64,000 nt of DNA. Source: Heliopora coerulea. Lineage: Eukaryota > Cnidaria > Anthozoa > Scleralcyonacea > Helioporidae. Of the stretch, positions 7,426-20,000 are shown one piece after another; within the stretch, counting starts at the first letter, position 1; every line of letters starts with the position of its first letter. The translations under genes and the position numbers were made by a program. The notes under the pieces were generated by a model. It was not told the origin of the DNA and ran no database searches. It worked only from the letters and a program-made list of their open reading frames with translations. The stretch spans positions 1,419,001 to 1,483,000 of the forward strand of contig JASJOG010000077.1 of the NCBI GenBank assembly GCA_030142905.1, written 5' to 3'.

Positions 7426-7510
7426 CTATAGATTTGACCTCATGTTTGAGTATTTTGTTTTTAAGTTTTCTGCATGAATGTATTTGAATTTAGTTGTCCT
7501 ACTTAAAGCT

Positions 7511-7891
7511 GTATATAATTGTTTTTATAGCTGTATATAACCGCCGAGGTACAATTGGGAGGATTCCTCCGTCTTGAATGGCAAGCAAAATCCGCTGATA
7601 TCGCTGGCGGTTTATTGTCTACAAATACCTTGTAACGTCATGAAATATAAAAAAAAACCAAACAAACAAACAAAAAAAACTTAAAAGTCAAACGACTCAC
7701 TCGTATTTGCACCAAATAGGTTAAACAAATTAACAGGTCCAGGTTACCTACATAAACAACTTCAAAAACAGTAGTGACGCGGTAATTCAAAATTTGTAAT
7801 GATCTATGCCACACTTTACGGGAAACTGGCTTGTTTACGAAAGAAAAGCGTATCTAAAACACACCTACAGTGTTGTTTATCTTTATCTTAC
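7511..7891. other. Intron sequence between the virus-like region and ARNT exon 12
   Basis: About 380 bases with no coding signal. It contains two GTATATAA-type words near 7510-7540 and a poly-A-rich stretch near 7650. Belongs to the intron that follows ARNT exon 12. Confidence 0.5.
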
Positions 7892-8042
7892 CTCACTATA
7901 CAGTTCTCGCACACGATATACTCAGCGTCGTCTGTGTACGGGTTTTGAAAGCTGAAACATATTGTCCGTATCCGTACCCATTCACCACATTTATTTCGAA
8001 AACGAAACTGCACCGAAAGATTTTGACCTTTTGACTTGACAA
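7892..8042 (-). CDS. ARNT: ARNT exon 12: end of PAS-B
   Basis: Phase 1 entry; 151 bp between a CAG acceptor and a GTAAGA donor. Encodes [17 protein letters not shown], then [20 protein letters not shown], the last PAS-B strands. The reading frame needed is not the longest open frame here, but it matches ARNT well. Confidence 0.82.
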
Positions 8043-11000
8043 CTGAAAATAAAAACAAAAATAATTAATTAAATAAATAAATAAAATAATAAACGAAATA
8101 AATAAATAGATAAATAAACACATAAATAAATAAGTAAATAAACAAATTAAATAAATAAATAAATAAAAACCAACAAAACCACAATTAACATAATTGATCA
8201 GAGATTCACCAGACTGGCAACGCAATCAAAAAAAAAAAATATTAAAACCAAGCATATTAGAATGGTGGCGATAAATCAAATACGAGATGACAATAACGAA
8301 ATAAAAGTCTATTACATTATATTAAATAGAATATTAAAGGTATATTTTTCCCGGAGTATTAGTATGTATTTAATTCTATAAATTCCTTCCACACACCATG
8401 TATACATGTGTGTATGTGTATATGTCAGTCAATATATATTTAACAAATAGAAACTTACTTGAGTGTCTCTGTGCCGTAATAGAAACATGAATAACGTCAT
8501 TTCAACCTGAATAATGCCTAGGGAAAACACGAGGAATGGCCGAGTATTTTCTGGTATTTTTCGGGTTGAAATAGCGTCATTAATGTTTCTATTACAGTAG
8601 AGACACGAAAGCTACTTTCTATTTATTTTATAAAATAACCAAGGTTTTTCCAAGTTTTCGTGACGTCATCCATTCCTCTACCCTAATACAAAATCTAAAT
8701 GACGTCAGCCGTGTCTCTGTATTCCGAAAGAAAATAAGACTCGCCCAATCAGAGCGTGCAGGACGCGTGTTATTTTATAAATGTGTATATATATGAATGT
8801 AAATGTACGTGCATATGTGTGTACATACGTAAATGCACGTATATTAAACTTCCATTAAGTGCTTACGAAGTAATAGTAACAAGTCTCTTTCTTTCGTTTG
8901 ACTATGAGCTGACAGTGCTGTCTAGAATCAAAATCATTCCGAGCACGAATTGGTTACAAATGGGAAATATTTTGAAAGCAGAGGTATGAACATATTTCAT
9001 TTTCAGAGTTCATGTAGAATAAAGTACTGACGTCCTCACAGTAGAAGCTGCAGTGCATGCAAAATCTTTGAGGTCCTACCAACGGAAGCCGTAGTGCACA
9101 TACACACTCTTCAGTCCTCACAAAAAAGTTTACATCTTTGACATTACTTGCACCGTGTTTACTAATTTATCACATAAAACCGCGTTGTGGGAACTACGTT
9201 TTCAAACATGATTTTAAGCCATTTTTTAAGCATTTTAAGTATTTTAAGCCATTTTCAGTCCAGTTTTAGTAAAAGCGTTGTGGCTATCTTACACATGTCC
9301 CCACTGTGCGCACAGTCCCCATAATGCTGTTTGGTGCGCACACGTTCCCGCAATGACGTATTTACAAACACAAGTACATACAAGGATATATGCAAACCGA
9401 ATCACCAACTTCCACCAGATCGAGTTCACCATCAATAATATACAGTTAAAAACTCTTCAAAACTCTTTAATAAAAGCTCAACGTTTCGGGGCACTGCCCC
9501 TTTATCAAGGGTATCTTGATAAAGGGGAAGTACCCGAAACGTTGAACTTTTATTAAAGATTTTTAAAGAGTTTTTAACAGTATATCAAGGATATATATAT
9601 AGGAGATATACACAGATAAGGAGATATATATCATGAAAAATTTTTAATTAAATTTATCACCGACGTTGCGGGGTTATGCCCCCTTATGGGTCTAGGACAC
9701 ATTGGTCTAAAGACATTCTTGAGACAAATATTTGTATGCAAATTACCCTTCTGGATTTAAGTAGTTAATTCTCTAACCCTTTTCCCGTGGATGATAAACG
9801 GAGAGGTTCGCGGAAAATCTCCCTAATCTTGATAGAGGGTATTAAATTTTCCTCACCATGTATATTAGGTTTATGTTATGAGAGGAGTTTCTGGAGAGCT
9901 ATGGTTCGCAAAGACATATCTCAGATTAAGTGTAAGTCAAGTGAGACTCAAGAGTTTAGTTCTGTTATCTCCAGAAAGACATGTAAAGGAAGAAATAAAT
10001 TTTGACCAAGTAATCAGAGATTTTGCCTCGTTGAAAGCGAGGAAATGCAAATTATCTTAATTCCTCAAGACTTAAGACCCTTGGACTATTTTAATTGGGT
10101 TATATTATACACTGAAGGAAGTTCGTTTTCAACAGAAATTGCTTAAGTATGTGTTTGTAATTCTGAGTTTTGACGTGTAGTGTAAGTATGAACAGAGCTT
10201 AATGATAAACCTTTGTTCAGATTTAATAAACGACAAGTACCGCTAAAAGTTCTACTTTAGTGTACCCAAATTTAAAATAGATGTTTTATTTGTTCTATAT
10301 CAGTGGTCAATATGAGGGATGAATGCGTATGACGTAGTTTTCGGAATATTCATCATTTGTTTTAATGGAATCGAGCCCGTAATTTTTCGCTAGCGCACCG
10401 GGTGGCCATTCACCATGGTACGCCAGTGTCACATAGTCGAAATTATAACGATGACATATAGCTAAGGTGAAAACCGAAGGAGACCAATACCTTGTTCGTA
10501 GCTTTCAATCATATTGTCTTTGTCATCTGGGTGAATGAAGTCGTAGCAGCTCTTGCCAAGTATTTCCTTTGGCGTGTAACCAAGAACGTCTTGTACGCTA
10601 AAGAAAACAGAACAGTAACTTGATGGATTGATTTTCGAGCCCTACAACAAGCAGGTACAAACGGCATGAACGTACAACAGCAATCCACGTAAAACCCAAC
10701 ACATACTGAAAAGAACAACACCTATATTAACTACGATTTTATTACCTTTGGTCCAGAAAGGTAAATTTACCATCAACGGTTACTCTAGAGATGAACCTTG
10801 TCACTTGTTTTTGACTCACAATGTCACTTCCGACAGGACTACTAGTTGGCTGTAACCGTCCAATAGCGACTAAACAGTACGTGGATGGATCATTCGATTC
10901 ACTTGTGGCCACCAGATTATCTACAGAACCGCCGACACAGGACTGTTGGGCAAAAAAACGATTACAAATTAAAAATGCACAACTCCTTATATTGTATTCA

Positions 11001-14000
11001 TAATGGCTGCCAATCTTAAGGCTAGTTTCCATATAATCGCTGACGATCGCTGTTGATCGCCAGCGATCATGAGCGATCGACAGCGATTATATGGAAACTA
11101 GAGAAGATCTTAAGCTAATTCCATGGGAAAATATTGCGGATCAAAATGATCCAAACTCTGCCTGGAGGGTTTGGAAGGAAAGTTTCCTTTTAGTTTGCAA
11201 CCATCATGCTCCTTTAAAACGTAAAAAAAGTTCGCAATAAGCCATCTCCATGGTTAACTTCAAATTTGAAAAATCTTATGTTCAAAAGAGATAAACTCAA
11301 GAAAATAGCCAATAAACTTAAAACAGAGAAGAGTTGGCAAGATTACAAATTCGTTAGAAACAAAGTTAATGAAAACATCAAATCATCAAAAATACAATAT
11401 TATAACTCGTACTTTAAAGAGAATTACGAGAATATTAAGCAAGCGTGGAAAGGAATCAATGAAATACTAGGTAAAAAGCCGAAATCAACGTTTATTAACA
11501 ACATTAAGCACGAAAATAAGAATTGTATCTCATCAGAAGAGATAAGTAACGCTCTGAATTTACACTTCACAGAAATTGGACCGAAATTAGCTTCTCAATT
11601 ACCACCTTCTAGAAGAGATTTCACTGAATATATAAAGTCCATTGAACATTCTTTTAGTATAAATCAAATAACAAATGATGAATTGAATAAATTAATAAGC
11701 GCTCTACCACTAAATAAAGCATGCGGTCTTGATGGAATATCTGCTAGATTATTGAAAGATGCGGCTCCTGTAATAGTTCCTTCATTAACTTTTATAATCA
11801 ATCTCTCAATCAGGACTGAGATTTTTCCTGACGATTGGAAGGTTGCTAAGGTTACACCCATATATAAAGAAGGGGAAAAAACTAACCCTGATAATTATCG
11901 ACCAATATCTGTTTTACCAGTTGTCACTAAACTTATAGAACGAGTTGTTTTTTATCAGTTTTACAGTTATCTGACAGAGCACAATTTATTATCAGAAACA
12001 CAATCTGGATTTAGACCTAAACATTCCACTTTGACTACACTATTAGATTCCACAAATGAGTGGTATTTAAACATAGATAAAGGCCTATTAAATGGGGTTA
12101 TGTTTTTGGATCTAAAAAAAGCTTTTGACACCATGGATCATCAAATTATGTTAAAGAAATTAGAATTATATGGTGTCGGTAAATCAAGTCTAAAGTGGTT
12201 CACTTCCTACTTAAAAGAACGTAAGCAAAAGACATTTGTAAATGCTGTCCTGTCGACTGGCTGTACAATAAGATGTGGGATTCCACAAGGTTCTATTCTT
12301 GGACCGTTACTTTTTGTAGTTTATATAAATGACTTACCCAATTGTGATCTTTTCTCTAAAGTACGAATGTATGCGGATGACACTAGTCTTACGGTAGCTA
12401 GTGACAATGCAAATATACTTGAATGGTAAATGAACCATGATATATGCGAAGTAAATACATGGTTAAAGGCTAACAAACTAAATCTTAATATCACAAAACA
12501 AAATACATGATAATAGCAAGTCGTCATCGAATAAGGAGTCTTGGACATCGGTTCAGAATTGAAGTGTGCAATCAACCATCAAAAAGAGAGAAAGTATACA
12601 AATATCTCGGACTTGAAATAGATGAATCCATCATATGGAAAGATCACATAAACAAAATTTCTAAAAAGATATCTGGGGCAATAGGTGCATTAAAACGAGT
12701 CAGACACCTTGTACCCTTTGAAATGTTACTTACTATGTATAATTCACTTGCACTGCCGTATATCGACTACTGCAGTGCAGTATGGGGAAACTGCAATAAG
12801 GAGCTGTCTGATAAACTCCAAAAACTACAAACTAGGACTGCTAGAGTGGTTACTTTTTCGAACTATAATAGGCATTCATCGGAATTGTTGAATGAGCTTA
12901 ATTGGGAAAATTTAAAAACTAGACGTTATAAGCAACTAGCTGTGATAATGTATAAAACCGTTTACAGATTCACACCAAATTATTTAACTGGAATTTTTCA
13001 AAATGCCAGCTCGGTACATTTGTATGATCTACGACATTCGGATGTTAATATTTATGTGCCAAGGCCAAATACTGAAGCTGGAAAGAACAGCTTTCATTAT
13101 AAAGGGGCGATACTCTGGAATGGTCTACCATATAATATAAAAAGTCAACATAGTTTGAGATCATTTAAAGAACTTTTATAGTAAATTTATAAATGTAATG
13201 TAGTTTGTATATAGTTATTGTATTTACATTTAATATAGTACACGGCTCACTGGAAGAACATTTCGAAATGAAGTGATCTCGAGTTTAAATAAAGATCAAA
13301 CAAAACAAAAACACTTTTCAGCGATCCAGCGATCCAGCAATCCAGCGATCCACAGCGATCATATGGAAACAAAATTCAGCGATCCAGCGATCGAAACGAT
13401 CCCAAAATGCATCATTTTCTGTTGACATTGTGACGTTCAGGCATTTGTCTTCAATTGACCACGTGCTACGAAGATAGAACATGGCGAGTTTTTCCACAGA
13501 AGATTTCATGGAAGAAATTCACAAATATGAATGTTTATACAACCGATACTGTAAAGAGTAAAAAGACAAGTTCAAAAAACTCAACGCCTTGAAGACCGTA
13601 AGCGACAAATTTGGTTTGGAACCGTCGACAGCCTGCGGTGTCTGCTGAACAATAAATAATCAGGCACAAGAAGGCGCTGGGATACAATGAATTAAGCGAT
13701 CATATGGAAACAAACTCAAGCGATCGTTGGCGATCGTCAGCGATCATATGGAAACTAGCGTACGTGCATCTTGACTAGCCTCATTCGCATCTTCTGGAAA
13801 AAGATTCCTTTGAATTGCAAACAGTATCAGGGTTCGTGCTGCTCTAGGAAAGTTGAATTCAAGGAGTATTCAAGGAGTTTTCCAGGAAGAAAATGACAAA
13901 TTCCAAACGTTGCATTTTACAAAATGTTTGTTTGAAAGGTATCATCTATTGCTCGATTTCAGTGAAACTGTACTATAGCAGTGAAAAAATATCACGAGGA

Positions 14001-17000
14001 CTGAAAACCATTCATTTAGTTTCTTTTTCAATTACTTCATCATTTCATGGTCTTTATTTTTTCCTGTAGCTATTAGCCTTAGTGACGTGAAACATCTTCC
14101 GTTTTCGTGCAAGGTCTATCAGCTTATTATTCACTTTTACCTAAACATACGATTAAAGGAGTATTCAAGGAGTTTTAGAAAATCTGTAAATTTCAAGGGC
14201 GTTTCAAAGAAGTATTCAAGTGAGTATTAAGGAGTATTCAAGGAGTTTAAGGAATATCACGAATCCTGAATATATATGACGAGGCCTGTGAGGATAATTC
14301 ATTTACAGAAGAATATTTGTAAATAACGGCCATTATAAATAAGGTTTATATAGCGTCGAATGTGATCTTCAAACCAAAATGATTAGGTTCACTAAACATC
14401 TGATTAGCTATTGATGTACTAATAACCTGACACAGATGTAAAACTTTGAAAGGAGTAATTCAAGTAATTACGACTGGAACGACGAACCACCTTAGGTCTG
14501 CGTTTGGACAACATTTTCCTCACCAACTGTATACAAATCACTCTTATGTTTCAGTTCGGATGTCAGTTTGAATATAGTATAAGAATCCAAGAATGACTAG
14601 ACAGTACGTGGACGGATGGTTCTATTCACTTGTGGCCTTCAGTTTCACCTCTTCCCGCCTCAAAGGGACTGTGAATTCACTGTAGCAGATTCTTTGCAGA
14701 GTCCCATTACACCGGTCCACCCGCAAGTGGGCTCTGCGTTACTTTTTGCTATGTGTTTGCCAATTATTGCATTTAATGTGGGCGACCTCTATCTGTTCTC
14801 AATGAAGATTTCATGTGTAATCTCTTACTAAGTGGATTGATCTAAATGACCTCAAAAACTAGTCAAATGCTAAAGGGTAAATCATGCAGTAATTATCTCA
14901 ATTGCAAAAGCAGCCGTGCGGCAATCCAAAGATGGTTAATCCCACCCAAGAGAAGTCAGTTTTTCGAGCTAAATTTCGCAAACTCGAAGAGCAGGTTGAT
15001 CACAAAATTTTCTCTCCAAGAAGTTTCACGTGTGAGCGTTTAGTAACTATGCAAGAAATGGATTTGCTTGATGTCCACTATTCCGGCTCCACAAATTTGA
15101 ACAGTTTGCATAAGCGATCGCAGGATTAAAAGTTTATTCATGAGGCAGTGAGACACATGTACACCGAAGTTTTCCTATTTTTCTTTTTTTTTTCTTATTA
15201 CTTTTACGTTGCTTTAATCTGGAATTCATTTAATTTCAATATAATCTCGTTTTATTTTCATCTTAGCCTCATTTCAATTTTACGTTGATTTCACTTTAAT
15301 TTCATTGTAAAAACATTTTAGTTTCTTCGTTAAAAAATTTAATCAACCATGTATCACGTTAACTCCTTCTAACTTAACTCCGGATACTAGGCAAAAGGAG
15401 ACGTCATGAAAGAAAAGAGTTAAGCCCAACTAGATGAACTATTGTTTGTTCGGATAAGAGGGAGACCTCTGGACACGAAAGAGTTAAAAATTGTACCTTT
15501 ATGTCAAATGGTCGAAGTTACCAACATGGTAGATATTAATCTTCCATGTTGGTAACTTGAACTTTTTGACATAAAGGTACAATTTTTTGCTCTTTCGTGT
15601 GATTAAGTGAGGTTAACGAGAGGTGTTGTATGATTGAGAGCCAGGGATTTGCCGTTTAGAAGATTACGGCATTATAAAAACTGACAACTTTTATGTTACA
15701 CTTTATTTAAGACCAATCAGATTAGAACGAAATTATATGAAAGCGTAGGATCGTATTAAGTGAAGACTAAAAACTCTCTTTTTAAGGACAATAATCAGAC
15801 TAAAAACGCTTGACCTTTACTAAACATGCAACAAATTTTGAATCTTTATTGAAATGTCTGGTACTGATCGATGCAATCGCAACAGTGACATAGAAAAAAT
15901 TCTTTCCAAATACCAACTTGCACTCGACAACCGAATAATTTGTTTCCATAATTATTCGTTGTGATCATGAAAGCGTATTACGTGTTTTCTGACATTCTGG
16001 TTACAATCCCGATTATAAAACCAAGAATCTCCTTGAGACGGATGCCAGCGTTCGGTGCTTGAGAGCAAGAAGTACACGAAGGCGTAGAGTGTTTGCTTGC
16101 AAACAAACGACGGCACCTCGTTTCCATTGATCAAGAAACAGATGCGCAAAGCACAATGATCTTTTATTATCCAAAATTATTTTGAAGACATACAACGCGA
16201 CTGGCGAGTGCAAATATCATATAAAACTAAAAAGGGCATGGGAGCAAAAACTGGGGTCAACTTGGACGCCGCCATTTTGAGCAAATTGGGGAGCAAATTG
16301 TTCTTCTCCAGGCCCTTTTCCATCAGTTCGAGAATCTCGAGGTCGAACAAGTGAACTTTAGGGAATTGTTTCGTGTTTGTTTCCGTTGGTTGTATAGGAA
16401 AAAAAAGCTTCTCTAGTTATTAGTCGGCTTTTATTCTTAGTATCGCCTTAATTTTGCTACATTCTTTTCTTTAAAAAAAATCAAAAACAAGAGACAAAAG
16501 TGAAATGACCTTTGACCATGACCTAGAACTTTTCATCCGGGCATGTTTGTTTTCCTTCAATTTATGCAATATGGCAGTCTTTGGTTCCTCGCCCACGGTT
16601 GAGTAACATTTAGCCAGTTAATCTAGTTAATCTAAAGTTAATCTCTAGTTAACATATGTTCTCCATGTTACAGCATCTTCTAAATATCAACGTAATAAGT
16701 ACAGAAGACATTGAACATAGTTCCTCGTTTAACCACCCAAATGAAAAAACCCCAACAACAAAAAGAACCTTAAAGTAAAACCACAAATGCACAACTTACT
16801 CTTAAAAAACCGGTGCAATGAATGACCGCGTATTCACCATCCAAACCAGGAGCGCCATTTGCGGTATCTTCATGACGATTACCACATTTCATTCGACAGA
16901 TGAAGTTCCTGCGCGAACTAGTGTAGAGTCGGGCGGCTTCTATCACGATCAATGGAGGAAAAAAAATGAAAGAAAAAATGCTATCCACGTCACAACAATC

Positions 17001-20000
17001 ATTTGTATCTGACATAAATTTGAGTTAAATGAAACTTTTGAACATGGACATTTTTGACCACGACAACGACGATAACTGATACGGTAATGATGTAAATTGG
17101 CAGTTACACCAACTAATAGTGAGGTTAGTAATCTAATACAAAGCTGTAGATCTTGTTGGGTCAGATGGTTTTTGACATGAACGTCATACCCAATATATAG
17201 TGCATGTGGGACCTAGGAGTTATAGCACACGATAAGTGAACGTTCGTCAAGCTCATCTTCTTAGAACAAAATTTTTCTGAGTAAGCGAGCTTGAAAAACG
17301 TGCACTTAGCGTCATATGGTTTTGTGAAAATGTGGTCTGTTTGGATTGATAACAAAATCAATCGAGGTCTGGTCCGGAAACTGTTGCTCATCTACTTGGA
17401 ACACAATTTTTCTGAGTAAGCGAGCTTGACTAACGGCCACATAGCATCAAGTGGTTTTGTGAAAATGTGGTCTGTTTGGATTTATGACAAAATCAGTCGA
17501 GGTCTAGTCTGGAAACTCTCCGTTCTGTCTTTTTGCTCACTTTTATGCAGAACAACCACGTACAACACAACACATGTTTGGAATAATAAAGCCAGCAGTC
17601 AACAGTAACGTTCGGCATCAGTCTCTTGCCCATGAGTATTAAAGGTTAACCCCGTTTAAGTGCCTATCCCATGCGTGGGAATTTTGCATAATTACATTCT
17701 CTGGATTTTTACGATTAAATTGTAATATGTCTTCCTTTTCGAAAATTTCACCTTCATGGAGATTTTTGAGGCCAAAGTTTGAAATTTCGAAGTTTGGTCG
17801 GGAGAAAAAACACCGGTAATTAGTTACCCGAAATGACGTCAAACTGGGGACGACTGTAAACAGCAGTAAATTACTTACACAGCGCATAGTTGGTTTCCTG
17901 TTTGAAAAAGTCGATTTTTGTTTCGAAGAACTGCTCAGTGTTGTTCGGAAACGTGCAGAAACATTTTCAACGTAACGACAGTCTCGCATACCAGCTACCC
18001 ACTGTTTTTGACCTTTCTAACCGACTCCGAAGTACTTATAAGCGCTTTCATTCCATAATTCTTTCCTTGTTGTAACGGGACATCCATTCTTCGTCTGCCA
18101 AAGGTTCTCCTTCGTAAGGTTGGACGCTATCGTCAGCACTGTTGTTAGATGCGTAATTTGTCGTGCATCTCCCTTCGACCTCAGTAACGCCTGTCCCCGA
18201 GTCTTTTCGGCTATAATCCGTACTAGAGGAAGAAGTGCTTGAAAGTGTTTCTGGACGTTTCCGAATTACTCTGAGCAGTTCTTCGAAACAAAAATGGACT
18301 TTCGCAAACAGAAACCTAACTGTCCGCTATGTAAATCACTTACTACTCTTTACTGTCGTCCCCAGTTTGATGTCATTTAGGGTAAGCAGTTACTAGTTTT
18401 TTCTCCCGGTCAAACCTCAAATATCTCCATGAAGATGAAATCTTCGAAAAGATATGTTACATTTTTAATGGGAAAAACCCAAAGAATGCGAATATGTAAA
18501 ATCACTGCACACGAGATAGGCACTTTAACGCATGATTTCGATTTTTTTTTTTGTCTTTCGTTGTTTCCATGTTCTGCATTGTTATCTCATTTGATCTTTT
18601 TTTCTTGTGTCCGACATAAACACTAACTGCCTTCTGCCATTCTTGATCCCTAATTCTCGTTTGAATATAGAGCGGGGTTGATGAATACATAAATATTCAA
18701 GAAAAAGAAACCATTTGGTCGCATTTACATAGAATGATACAAACATTAGAAGTATGAGAGAACTTGAAAGTTGTGTGAGCTGAGACTGAATAACGACGGC
18801 TTACACAGCAGCTTGCGAGTTCTCGCGAAATCTCCGAATGGTAGAACAGGTCATGCGAAACACAACCAAACTGTTTTTTTGTTTCTTTCATAAAATAAAC
18901 AAGGACAAGGCAATCTGTAATCAACTTTATTTTAGTATCACATGCTTAATTTTTCGTAGGCGGCTCTAAATCAATCATGTCGCTCGATTTATACAAAGAA
19001 CACATATGAAGTCATAACGATATTTTCATTAGCTTATACAGAACAAAGTAGACCAATCACCGCAACTTATTTTATGAAAACATATATACAAACGCATTGC
19101 TACTCTTGGCAGCCCTTTCTCGCTAGCGAGTGAAATCCTGCGCTGTCGAGATTCGTACCATCGTCCAAAGCACTGTCAGCGAGTGAACAATATTATCAGA
19201 AAGAAGCGATTAACAACATCGACTGTTTTTCGCTGACATCATCATAATCATCACGACATCATTCATGATACAATGTCCTCACAGAATAGTTCAGTCAACA
19301 GTGCTGTAGTAACATGAGATAGTTTTACGTTTGCAGACAAAACCTTAAATTACTCTCGTTTCCATCCAGAAATAAAGAGAATCTAAAATTTTAATGTGTC
19401 GAACAAGTCAAGCGACAAAATTCAGTTGCAAGTAGCGAAAGACTTCCTGTATACATCTTTAATCAACAACTGTACTAGGTATCACAAGTGCAATAAATAT
19501 TGTGAATATGTTTGGTTAAGATTGCCAATGTTTTGTTATATATTTACTAGTTTTCTCAAGGTAATTTTCAACTACAATACAACCCCGCTATCTCTAACTC
19601 TGAAAGGAAACGAAAAACAGTACGAGATAGCGGGGGTTCGAGTTAACCAGGTCAGTGTCATGTCACTAATATTTTCATTAATAATTAACACAATGTTTAT
19701 ATTTGTTTGAAAAGTATTCAACAAACGCAACAGATATGCATTTTGATACAATGACTATGACGAGTAAGCAGTTATGCGTTTTTCTCGGGTTACAAGTACA
19801 ATTATTGTCCTTTACTAAACATTGTTTAGTATACAAAACGTTTCTTAGATGACAACAATGTCCGCCAAATCTGCAGGCTCGCTCGACGATTCTGGAGATG
19901 CAAAGAAACTTTCAATGGTGTTCTGGCGCTGACTTTTCCGAATACTATTTTCAACGATCAATGACAGTTGATTGGTTCGACGGCAAATTCCACTTCCATC

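Larger units (their letters stand above)
6637..7510 (-). repeat. Right arm of the large inverted duplication
   Basis: Reverse complement of 5411-5197 plus 4110-3460. It shows the uninterrupted order Penelope 3' coding end, 3' tail, hammerhead core, GIY-YIG gene, helicase tail. The junction with the RT gene at about 6640 falls at a short stretch (CACTCCTxTTCATCTATCAC) shared by both sides, suggesting microhomology-driven fold-back. Confidence 0.75.
8043..10490. other. ARNT intron between exons 11 and 12
   Basis: 2.4 kb. Contains an (AAATA)n-like low-complexity run at about 8050-8165, a fold-back MITE at 8455-8612 and a hammerhead-like palindrome at 9438-9588. No other gene signal. Confidence 0.6.
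11019..13760. mobile_element. Harbinger-type MITE with GATCGC arrays, split by a LINE
   Basis: The left part (11019-11100) and right part (13318-13760) both carry GCTAGTTTCCATATxATCGC ends facing each other and arrays of GATCGC/AGCGATC words. The right part holds a MADF relic. The LINE at about 11101-13317 lies between the parts, so it probably inserted here. The left part is itself palindromic. Target duplication is not clean (TTA on the left, TAC on the right). Confidence 0.5.
10943..16799. other. ARNT intron between exons 9 and 10
   Basis: 5.9 kb. Holds a Harbinger/MADF-type MITE, a CR1/L2-type LINE, an exon-10 relic, an unassigned plus-strand frame at 14902-15129 and a hairpin at 15488-15597. 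The stretches 13760-14580, 15130-15480 and 15600-16799 show nothing I can name. Confidence 0.6.

Noticed and set aside
9278..9556. 92-aa plus-strand frame
   Set aside because: Runs into the hammerhead-like palindrome; no protein similarity and no start context.
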